Part shown: positions 1 to 6,053 of the stretch, in pieces
Layout of the letters: each line of letters starts with the position of its first letter
Numbering within the stretch: position 1 is the stretch's first letter
Assembly: GCA_023430465.1 (NCBI GenBank)
Contig: JAEZAM010000102.1
Coordinates: forward strand, 1-16,851
Direction: 5' to 3'
DNA: 16,851 nt
From: Bacteroidota bacterium
Lineage (GTDB): Bacteria; Bacteroidota; Bacteroidia; Chitinophagales; Chitinophagaceae
The notes under the pieces: model-generated
The model's database searches: none
What the model saw: only the letters and a program-made list of their open reading frames with translations
What the model was told of the DNA's origin: nothing
Program-made: the position numbers and the translations under genes

Positions 1-197
1 TGTGTCAGGGAATCACCGACGGCATAGTCTTGCTCATTAAGGACCTGCCCGTACCAACTGTATTTGGTGTGCTTACGGTGGACAACCAGCAGCAGGCCGA
101 CGAGCGCATCGGTGGCGTGCATGGTCATAAAGGTGAGGAAGCTGCGGTGACGGCATTGAAAATGATCGGTCTTCAACAATCATTCAGAAAACAATAA
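1..197 (+). CDS. ribH: 6,7-dimethyl-8-ribityllumazine synthase, 3' part
   Basis: The frame beginning at base 3 is open from the window edge and gives 64 residues before TAA at 195-197. It matches the C-terminal half of lumazine synthase: the CQGITDGI segment, then VPTVFGVLTVDNQQQADERI, then a GHKGEEAA helix. The family consensus there reads roughly P-V-x-F-G-V-L-T, then a Q-A-x-x-R helix, then NKG-x-E-A-A. The enzyme condenses 5-amino-6-ribitylamino-uracil with 3,4-dihydroxy-2-butanone 4-phosphate, the penultimate step of riboflavin synthesis, and works as a cytosolic oligomer. Only the 5' part is missing, through the window edge. The next gene starts 6 bp after the stop on the same strand, so the two are probably co-transcribed. 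Identification is by recognised motifs; no search was run. Confidence 0.9.
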   Translation, partial: CQGITDGIVLLIKDLPVPTVFGVLTVDNQQQADERIGGVHGHKGEEAAVTALKMIGLQQSFRKQ

Positions 198-203
198 CCC
201 GCG

Positions 204-926
204 ATGAATATCCAGCTTTTCGTTCCCTGTTTTGTTGACCAGCTTTTCCCCGATACAGCGTTCAACATGATCAAGGTATTGAAGAAAGCCGGGTGTACGG
301 TTTCGTATAACGCCTCCCAGACCTGCTGCGGTCAGCCCGCCTTCAATGCAGGGTTCTGGGATGAATCAAAGGCCGTTTGTACAAAATTTCTCAAAGATTT
401 TAAGGGTGCTGACTACATCGTTGCACCAAGCGCGAGTTGTACCGGGTTTGTAAGAAATTACTATCCCAAACTGTTTGGCAATTCTTCTCTTCACCATGAA
501 GTAGCGGATATCGGCAAGCGGTTGTTCGAGTTTTCAGAATTCATGATCGATATTCTCAAGATCGATAAGGTGGGAGCCGTGCTGGAAGGTCGTGCTACCT
601 ACCACGACAGTTGCGCGGGCTTACGGGAATGCCGGATCAAGCAGGAACCCCGGCAGTTGCTGGCAGGTGTGCAGGGACTTGAACTGGCCGAGATGAACGA
701 TGTAGAAACCTGCTGCGGCTTCGGCGGAACGTTTGCTGTTAAGTATGAATCCATCTCCGTAGCGATGGGCGAGCAGAAAGTGGAGAACGCGCTCGCGACG
801 GGTGCGCAATACCTGATCTCTACAGACCATTCCTGCCTGATGCACCTGGATGGGTATATAAAAAAGAAAGGGTATGACCTGAAAGCCATGCACCTTGCAG
901 ATGTACTGGCATCTGGTTGGGACTGA
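204..926 (+). CDS. lutA: (Fe-S)-binding CCG-domain protein, LutA/YkgE family
   Basis: The 240-residue protein has two copies of the cysteine-rich CCG domain. The first has C9 and C41-C42-G43. The second has C137 and C170-C171-G172, followed by a GFGG stretch. C79 and C211 lie where the family usually has the extra cysteine of each motif. The length is typical of LutA/YkgE, the small subunit that works with LutB and LutC in L-lactate oxidation and resembles the CCG domains of heterodisulfide reductase and GlpC. The ATG at 204 follows ribH by 6 bp, suggesting one operon. No lutB or lutC lies in the window, so the lactate role is inferred from the family and a different redox partner is possible. 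The TGA at 924-926 directly abuts the stop of the opposing EVE gene. Confidence 0.85.
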   Translation: MNIQLFVPCFVDQLFPDTAFNMIKVLKKAGCTVSYNASQTCCGQPAFNAGFWDESKAVCTKFLKDFKGADYIVAPSASCTGFVRNYYPKLFGNSSLHHEVADIGKRLFEFSEFMIDILKIDKVGAVLEGRATYHDSCAGLRECRIKQEPRQLLAGVQGLELAEMNDVETCCGFGGTFAVKYESISVAMGEQKVENALATGAQYLISTDHSCLMHLDGYIKKKGYDLKAMHLADVLASGWD

Positions 927-1331
927 TCATTTCGCCATGTCCATGATCGTTTCCCATTCTTCGGCGGTAACGGGTTGAACCGACAAACGACCCAGCCTGA
1001 TCAGGGCCATGTTTGCCAGGCTTCCGACTTCTTTTATTTGTGCCAATGTCACCGGCTTCTTTAATTTCTTATGGGGTGCAAAATCGACGGCCAGCCATGC
1101 TTCCTGGTCGGTTGTGGGATCCTGGTAGGCTTCTTTCACCACCTTTGCAATACCGACTATCTCCAGCCCTTCATTGCTATGATAATAAAATGCCTGATCG
1201 CCTTTTTTCATCGCACGAAGATTATTCCGCGCAGCATAATTGCGTACACCATCCCAGGTGGTGCGCTTATCTTTTTCAAATTGATCCCAGGAATATTTGA
1301 ACGGTTCGGATTTGATGAGCCAGTAAGCCAT
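927..1331 (-). CDS. EVE domain protein (PUA-like fold)
   Basis: This 134-residue protein is a stand-alone EVE domain. It starts with MAYWLIKSEP, then has the W26-DGVRNYAARN block and the YYHSN motif at 49-53 (family: FYHS), followed by an IVGIAKVVKEAYQDPT strand-loop with the usual aspartate-proline. EVE domains share the PUA/YTH fold and bind modified bases in DNA or RNA; the human relative is THYN1. Length and motifs are normal for bacterial single-domain members. The stop codon sits back to back with that of the LutA-like gene, sharing the palindrome TGATCA without a spacer. It is divergent from cobB across 115 bp. A TATTTTCG sequence on the minus strand at 1348-1355 is a one-mismatch match to the Bacteroidota -7 box and could drive it. 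The biological substrate cannot be told from sequence. Confidence 0.88.
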   Translation of the reverse strand: MAYWLIKSEPFKYSWDQFEKDKRTTWDGVRNYAARNNLRAMKKGDQAFYYHSNEGLEIVGIAKVVKEAYQDPTTDQEAWLAVDFAPHKKLKKPVTLAQIKEVGSLANMALIRLGRLSVQPVTAEEWETIMDMAK

Positions 1332-1374
1332 GGTAAATGTTGAAATGCGAAAATAATGGTTATTGGAGTGCGGA

Positions 1375-1404
1375 GGTTGAGGTTGAGGTTAAGGTTAAGG
1401 TTGA
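1375..1404 (+). repeat. Tandem hexamer repeat (GGTTRA)5
   Basis: Five uninterrupted 6-bp units lie head to tail: GGTTGA, GGTTGA, GGTTAA, GGTTAA, GGTTGA. A degenerate unit (TGCGGA) precedes them. The array is in the divergent spacer between the EVE gene and cobB, and its last unit touches the putative cobB promoter. No protein is likely here: the minus-strand reading frame across it gives only a Leu-Thr-Ser repeat. Confidence 0.85.
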
Positions 1405-1432
1405 ATTTTGATTTTTTTCATTTTTACTTTTT
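1401..1432 (+). promoter_or_regulatory. Putative cobB promoter
   Basis: TTG at 1401-1403 lies 21 nt upstream of TACTTTTT at 1425-1432, which resembles the Bacteroidota -33 (TTTG/TTG) and -7 (TAnnTTTG) elements with one mismatch in the latter. Transcription would begin near 1439, just before the ATG at 1447. The -33 trinucleotide is supplied by the last unit of the hexamer repeat. The spacer is very T-rich, so a chance match is possible. Confidence 0.3.
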
Positions 1433-1446
1433 AATTTTAATAGGAC

Positions 1447-2139
1447 ATGACAAAGCAAAAACTCGTTGTCCTCACCGGCGCAGGCATCAGTGCCGAAAGT
1501 GGCCTGCGCACATTTCGCGACAGTGATGGCCTTTGGGAAGGATATGACGTCAGAGAGGTGGCCACTCCTGGGGCATGGAAAAAAAATCCTGCGCTCGTAC
1601 TGGACTTTTACAACATGCGGCGGCGTGATGTTGCTGCTGCTTCGCCAAACGCGGCCCACCGGGCACTTGCTGAACTTGAAACGGATTTCGACGTCACGAT
1701 CATCACACAAAACATCGATGACCTGCATGAACGTGCCGGCTCATCGAATGTGGTGCACCTGCATGGTGAAATTTTCAAAATGCGCAGCGATCTGAATGAA
1801 GACCTGGTTTATCCGATTCAGGACGACATGACAGTTGGTTCGCTGGCAGAAGACGGAGGAGCCTTGCGCCCGGCTATCGTCTGGTTTGAAGAACCTGTAC
1901 CAATGATCAGCATTGCTGCCAGGATCGTCTCACAGGCTGACATGCTTGTCATCATCGGCACATCACTCGTAGTTTATCCTGCAGCCGGGCTGGTGGATTA
2001 TGCAAGGCGAGGTATTCCGAAATTTATCATCGATAAAAATGTTCCGGACACTTCACATATACCCGACATCACGGTGATCGAAAAACCTGCCACGGAGGGG
2101 GTTGTGCAACTGCGCGAGCTGCTGCTGCTGCGGAGATAA
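1447..2139 (+). CDS. cobB: SIR2-family NAD-dependent protein deacylase (sirtuin)
   Basis: The 230-residue protein is a complete sirtuin. It has the NAD-binding GAGISAESGLRTFR block (11-24), the TQNIDDLH motif (87-94) and the HLHG motif with catalytic H106. RPAIVWFEEP and IIGTSLVVYPAA are the later Rossmann motifs. Y55 and R58 (F-Y-N-M-R) match the Tyr-x-x-Arg pair that class III sirtuins such as SIRT5 and CobB use to bind acidic acyl groups, so desuccinylase or demalonylase activity is likely besides deacetylation. The region after HLHG, which usually carries four zinc-binding cysteines, contains none, so this is a zinc-less type, which I recall as common in Bacteroidota. The enzyme removes lysine acyl groups from cytosolic proteins at the cost of NAD. 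The ATG at 1447 is preceded by a weak AGGA and gives a normal N terminus. Confidence 0.93.
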   Translation: MTKQKLVVLTGAGISAESGLRTFRDSDGLWEGYDVREVATPGAWKKNPALVLDFYNMRRRDVAAASPNAAHRALAELETDFDVTIITQNIDDLHERAGSSNVVHLHGEIFKMRSDLNEDLVYPIQDDMTVGSLAEDGGALRPAIVWFEEPVPMISIAARIVSQADMLVIIGTSLVVYPAAGLVDYARRGIPKFIIDKNVPDTSHIPDITVIEKPATEGVVQLRELLLLRR

Positions 2140-2140
2140 T

Positions 2141-2319
2141 GAAACTTCAAAACTCAAATGAGAAACTCAAACCTTGAAACTGGTGAAGAATAAACGCTTG
2201 AAGAGGATCGATGTTAGAACCTTCGATGTACGTTTTCAGTTTAGCGTTCTATATTTTGGGTTTTAAAGTTTTCGTTTGAGTTTTATGTTTTGAGTTTTTC
2301 ATTTTGAGTTTTGACTTTC
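2141..2319. repeat. Long imperfect inverted repeat filling the cobB downstream spacer
   Basis: The left arm (2141-2172) is built from AACTCAAA-type words. Its imperfect complement, built from TTTGAGTT words, occupies 2274-2319. Within these, AAAACTCAAA (2149-2158) and GAAACTCAAAC (2162-2172) pair with TTTTGAGTTTT-type words at 2274-2299 and 2300-2319. Looser complementarity continues inward (for example ATAAACGCT near 2190 against AGCGTTCTAT near 2243), so almost the whole 185-bp spacer could fold back. It separates the convergent ends of cobB and the saccharopine dehydrogenase gene and may act as a bidirectional terminator. I see no gene in it. Confidence 0.6.
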
Positions 2320-2324
2320 TGATT

Positions 2325-3818
2325 TCACTCGCTCTTCTCCTCAAACCTTACCCCATACTGTTCCAGTTCCTTCAGCACGGGCTCATAGATATCTGTTGTG
2401 GTAGGAATGCAAAGCCCGGTGCGTGTTATTTCTCCGCGCAGGATCAGCCGCGCTGCGATGGCGAGCGGTAATCCAACGGTAGCAGCCATGGCTGTCCGGA
2501 GGCTGTCCTGGCCCTTTACCACGAGTGAACTTGAAACCGATTTGTTTTTCCCGTCCTGCTCGTATGCAAATTCATGCAGCATCACGATCATATCGCGATC
2601 ATTGGGTTGAAGTGCAAGTTTGGTTTCTGCGGCCTGCTGCAGAATATCAGCAGCGCTGCAGAAGCCGATATCAACGGAGGTCTCGCGGTCATATAATCCA
2701 AGATATTCAAGCTGTGTAAGTGCCAAATTGCTTTCGCGAATATTCACAGCAAGCGAAGTGGCCACCTGGTCCTTTACAGCATTGATGTCTATCTCTTCCA
2801 GGCGACCTTCACTATCCGCGCTCATGTAACTAGAAGGCGGCTCGTCACCTGTATCTGCCAGTTTTTTCTCGGCCTTCATCAACTCTACCAGACCATTCAG
2901 CATTTGCCGGTTTCGGGCTGACATTTTTTCCAAAAATTCCTGGTGACCATGCTTTTCTACATGTTCTGCAAACAATTCAGCGAGTGACCGGCCCTTGCTT
3001 TCGTAGGCAGGTGTTTCATCGGTCAGACCCAGGGTGACGATATTATTCCAGCCCGAAATGAATTCCGGGTGCCGAAGTGTAGTGCGGACAAATGTATTTG
3101 TCGCATCCAGGCCATACAGCTTTTCATAACTCAGGGAGTCGCGGTTCGGATACCAGCTCAGGTTGCCAAGGCCTGGTATATCAACAAGCCGCTGAGTAGC
3201 GAAGAGTTGTTCATAGGCCAGGTGTACATCCTTTCCGTTCTCCCGGTAATGCGCACCTGCTTTACCGGCAAGTACAATGTTGCGCGGGTTCCAACTGATT
3301 TTATAATGCCAGGGATTGTCGTCGCTTTCTGGTGCTACAAGTCCGCCGCAATGAGAGCGAAATGACGTGATATGTCCGCCCTGGGCGCGAATGGAATCAA
3401 TGATCTGCATCGCGCTCATGTGATCGATGCCGGGATCAAGGCCCATTTCACATAGAAACAACAGCCCTTTCGCCTTGATCTCGTCTGCAAGGGCAAGCAT
3501 TTCACTGTCTACGTACGAGGCAGTCAACAGGCTGCGCGAAGCCGCCAGGCAATCAGCGGCCACGAGCCGGTGCAGGGCGGGGGGCAACATGGAGATCACA
3601 AGGTCTGCTACAGCGATATGTTCCTCGCGCTGCCGGGCATCATTGATATCAAATGACACGGCAGTGCCGTGCGACGAATCACCCACTTTCTGCCGTGCCA
3701 GCGCCAGGTTAGCATCGGCCAGTGTAAGATGCCAGTTTTCTGCATCGGCATTACCAAGAATATAATCGATCAGTACCGTAGCAGATTTCCCTGCACCAAA
3801 GACAAGTATTTGCTTCAT
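2325..3818 (-). CDS. Saccharopine dehydrogenase family protein (Lys9-like)
   Basis: From ATG at 3818 the protein has 497 residues. It opens with a Rossmann strand-turn-helix, MKQILVFGAGKSA (GAGKSA at 8-13), and an acidic residue at the end of strand 2 (D35). TASYV (99-103) and EMGLDPGIDHM (124-134) are hallmark segments of saccharopine dehydrogenases, and the rest is the Sacchrp_dh_C domain. In lysine metabolism these enzymes interconvert saccharopine with lysine or aminoadipate semialdehyde using NAD(P). Bacteroidota homologues are usually assumed to serve lysine catabolism; the direction here is inference. The protein is somewhat longer than the roughly 450-residue yeast Lys9. An in-frame TTG at 3842 would add eight residues ahead of the first beta strand; the ATG is preferred because the Rossmann strand follows it at once. 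It is divergent from the PorT-like gene across 82 bp. Confidence 0.85.
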   Translation of the reverse strand: MKQILVFGAGKSATVLIDYILGNADAENWHLTLADANLALARQKVGDSSHGTAVSFDINDARQREEHIAVADLVISMLPPALHRLVAADCLAASRSLLTASYVDSEMLALADEIKAKGLLFLCEMGLDPGIDHMSAMQIIDSIRAQGGHITSFRSHCGGLVAPESDDNPWHYKISWNPRNIVLAGKAGAHYRENGKDVHLAYEQLFATQRLVDIPGLGNLSWYPNRDSLSYEKLYGLDATNTFVRTTLRHPEFISGWNNIVTLGLTDETPAYESKGRSLAELFAEHVEKHGHQEFLEKMSARNRQMLNGLVELMKAEKKLADTGDEPPSSYMSADSEGRLEEIDINAVKDQVATSLAVNIRESNLALTQLEYLGLYDRETSVDIGFCSAADILQQAAETKLALQPNDRDMIVMLHEFAYEQDGKNKSVSSSLVVKGQDSLRTAMAATVGLPLAIAARLILRGEITRTGLCIPTTTDIYEPVLKELEQYGVRFEEKSE

Positions 3819-3900
3819 CCGGCAAATATCGGAAACAGGCAATTCCGCCCTGCAAGAATGATTGGCCTGCGGATTGCTCTGAATTATCCAAACTGGTTTT

Positions 3901-4476
3901 ATGAAAAAACTTCTCCTTGCAGCCTCGCTGCTATTGTCAGTGTGCGTACATGCCCAGGTTTCGGTCGGACTAAAGGCTGGCGTAAACGTAAGTAACTTCT
4001 CCGGCGGTGATTTTGATGCCGTGGAAAAGAAAGCACTTGTCGGATTTCATGGCGGACTTTTTTTCAATTTTGCCCTGGGCGCTATTTCGCTGCAGCCCGA
4101 GGTGATGGTGTCCACCCAGGGCGCAAAGATCGATAGTGTGAACGGCAGCTACGACTGGCGACTGGTGTATGCAAACGTTCCCGTAATGTTGAAGTACCGG
4201 ACTGCCGCTGGACTATATTTTGAACTGGGGCCGCAATTTGGTTTTAAACTGAGTGAAGATGTAAAAAATGAAACCATTGAAAACTTCGCGAAGGATCTCG
4301 ATCTGTCAGCCGCTGCCGGGTTGGGTTTCCAGACGAAGCGAGGCCTGGGCATCGGGGCACGCTATCTGGTAGGTCTTTCTAAAGTCGGCGATTTCGATCA
4401 AACCGCGAATAACCCCGATCCGGATTTCAAAAATAGTGTTCTGCAGGTAAGTATTACTTTCCCGCTGAGTCGATGA
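3901..4476 (+). CDS. PorT-like outer-membrane beta-barrel protein
   Basis: The 191-residue protein starts with a clear signal peptide (MKKLLLAASLLLSVCVHAQ, cleavage after AQ). The mature part has alternating amphipathic strands: VSVGLKAGVNVSNF, then VGFHGGLFFNFALG, then ISLQPEVMVSTQGAK, YANVPVMLKYR, and a terminal VLQVSITFPLSR strand. The order 'GLKAGVN..N / GFHGG / LQPE.M.S..G / .NVP...KY' is the signature of the OMP_b-brl_2 / PorT-family barrels widespread in Bacteroidota. The fold predicts an outer-membrane location. The PorT prototype acts in gingipain and type IX secretion, but most members, including this one, have no assigned function. The TGA at 4474-4476 is only 2 bp from the stop of the convergent gene, with no room for a terminator. 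Confidence 0.85.
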   Translation: MKKLLLAASLLLSVCVHAQVSVGLKAGVNVSNFSGGDFDAVEKKALVGFHGGLFFNFALGAISLQPEVMVSTQGAKIDSVNGSYDWRLVYANVPVMLKYRTAAGLYFELGPQFGFKLSEDVKNETIENFAKDLDLSAAAGLGFQTKRGLGIGARYLVGLSKVGDFDQTANNPDPDFKNSVLQVSITFPLSR

Positions 4477-4478
4477 AA

Positions 4479-5813
4479 TCAATTTTTGTTGGCAAGGCTT
4501 TCCGCCATTTCACGGCTGCTAACCTGGATAATGCGGTAGTTTACCCGAATCCCGCGATTGGTATCCGGAATGCGAATGGTGGAATGTTCATTCGCCCCTA
4601 TGGAACGGAAATGAATGTTTTCTGTCCGAAGTGTCTCTTCACTTGGCTTAATGTATTCCAGTTGGACGACCACATTTTCGATGGGGTATTTTGAATTATT
4701 TGTAACGGTGAGTTCGAGGTTGCGGATGCCACCGAAGGCCACGCGTTTGTAATCGTTAGCAGTTACGTTGACCAGGTCCTCCCACGCGTTTCGTTGTACA
4801 CGTTTTGACGGCAGGGCAGGGGTTGGATCAGATACGTCTTCATTGCGGGTGCGACGTGAGCGTTCGCCCGTCCCGGGGTCAATTGATGCCGGCATCGGCT
4901 TAACCTCAGCGGGCTGTGCGGAAGATGCCCGGACAGCGGTTTCAAGTGCTTCGCGGGTAACGCGGATCTCCCTTGGGGATTCCTCCCGTTTGAATAATCC
5001 ATTGTTCTGGGCCACCGGCCTGGTTGTTGGCTGTGTACGGGAGGCGTCGATCATCGGAATTACAACCGTTGTTGTTTCGCCCGTGGGCAGGGCCTCAAGG
5101 TCCGGCTCGGGGAACTGCTGTTCAACGGGTGCCGGCGCGCTACTGGCAGCAATTACCGGCTGCTTGTCGCCGCTATCGCCGGACCGCAGCGCAAACCCGG
5201 CGAGCACTCCAGCCAGAAGTATACCCACCACTACAGCCGCTTTCTTCGCATTGGCCACGAGCACCTGCTTCTTTGCCGTACGATGGCGCCGCTCATGGAG
5301 CGTTTTCACATACATTTCCTTGATATCATCGAGCGGCTGGGAGTATTTTATTTCAGCAACAACCGGCTCGTCTTCCATCGGCTGGGGTGTTGGCTTTGGA
5401 GCGGGAATTGGTTTCGGCGTAACGGTTTTTTGGGCAGAAGCGGGAAGGGTGACAAACACGGATTTACGCGTCTGCGGCAAATCCTGGCTGATCTTCGGTT
5501 CCCAGGGTGAGGCTTGCAGCGGTTGCGCTTTGACCTCTGTGACCGCTTGGGTTTTCTCGGGGACAGCCTGTTGCACGGCAGGCAATTCCGGTTGGCCGGC
5601 TTCTTCCGTTTTTTTATAAAAACGATCGAATGGCTGCTCTTCCACTACGGGAGCATACGGCTGCAGCTCTGCAATCTCGCTCGGATACCGCCAGGCAGCA
5701 CTTTTACCCTGGAGCCATACAAGATCATAGGGCTTCAATCCCCCCGACACCAATTGCTCGAGTGTGAAAGGCCCGGTTTCTTTATTGTTCCGTAAAAGTA
5801 AATAGCTGCTCAT
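4479..5813 (-). CDS. GYF_2 (DUF4339) domain membrane protein with C-terminal beta domain
   Basis: From ATG at 5813 the protein has 444 residues. Residues 1-50 (MSSYLLLRNNKETGPFTLEQ, then PYDLVWLQGKSAAWRYPSEI) form the GYF_2/DUF4339 module, recognised by the GP-(F/Y)-T/S-x-x-(Q/E)-L core and the V-W-x-x-G-x-x-x-W pattern. A disordered, proline-rich stretch follows, then a basic segment and one membrane helix near 191-209 (KAAVVVGILLAGVLAGFAL). A second disordered stretch precedes a beta-rich domain in the last 105 residues with an 'L-x-V-x-N-N-S-K-Y-P-I-x-N-V-V-V' pattern, similar in look to FxLYD-type domains. Topology is probably N-terminus inside. The longest frame begins 33 codons upstream, but that extension lacks domain character, and GYF_2 domains typically sit at the extreme N terminus. 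Function unknown. Confidence 0.75.
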   Translation of the reverse strand: MSSYLLLRNNKETGPFTLEQLVSGGLKPYDLVWLQGKSAAWRYPSEIAELQPYAPVVEEQPFDRFYKKTEEAGQPELPAVQQAVPEKTQAVTEVKAQPLQASPWEPKISQDLPQTRKSVFVTLPASAQKTVTPKPIPAPKPTPQPMEDEPVVAEIKYSQPLDDIKEMYVKTLHERRHRTAKKQVLVANAKKAAVVVGILLAGVLAGFALRSGDSGDKQPVIAASSAPAPVEQQFPEPDLEALPTGETTTVVIPMIDASRTQPTTRPVAQNNGLFKREESPREIRVTREALETAVRASSAQPAEVKPMPASIDPGTGERSRRTRNEDVSDPTPALPSKRVQRNAWEDLVNVTANDYKRVAFGGIRNLELTVTNNSKYPIENVVVQLEYIKPSEETLRTENIHFRSIGANEHSTIRIPDTNRGIRVNYRIIQVSSREMAESLANKN

Positions 5814-5973
5814 GAGTTGAAATGATAACGTAAGAACGGGAAAATTGTGTGCCGCCAAGTGCAAAAGCCTTGTTATAAAAGGTGGCTGGATATCGACCTG
5901 AAAGCTATCCACAGTAGTGGAAAAATGGGGTAAAAATTGCCTTGGAAAGTCAGGTTATCAGGGTCAAAAAAGG

Positions 5974-5981
5974 TAAATTTG
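5974..5981 (+). promoter_or_regulatory. Putative gyrA -7 promoter box
   Basis: TAAATTTG is an exact match to the Bacteroidota -7 consensus TAnnTTTG, 72 bp upstream of the gyrA ATG. No convincing TTTG is seen at the expected -33 distance. A start site shortly after it would exclude the longer TTG-initiated frame beginning at 5937, supporting the ATG at 6054. Confidence 0.45.
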
Positions 5982-6053
5982 CAGGCTATCCAAAATTCTG
6001 GTTCTCAACCTGAAAGATATGCAGAACCAGATCATAGAATTCGAAATAAAACC

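Noticed and set aside
1360..1728. Minus-strand 122-codon ORF covering the hexamer repeat
   Set aside because: It is antisense to cobB and its C terminus is only the translated tandem repeat (TLTLTSTSTS).
927..2139. EVE-domain gene next to a SIR2 gene as a defence island
   Set aside because: Both families occur in defence systems, but here the EVE protein is a lone THYN1-type domain and the sirtuin is a compact CobB-like deacylase with no extra effector domain. They are divergent, not an operon, and surrounded by housekeeping genes.
4768..5619. Plus-strand 283-codon ORF opposite the GYF_2 gene
   Set aside because: It is a low-complexity Ser/Gly/Arg frame antisense to the proline- and alanine-rich linkers of the real gene, with no domain, signal or homology that I recognise.
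5937..6053. N-terminal extension of GyrA from a TTG start
   Set aside because: A -7 promoter box lies inside the extension at 5974-5981, and GyrA homologues do not carry such a leader; the ATG at 6054 gives the normal N terminus.
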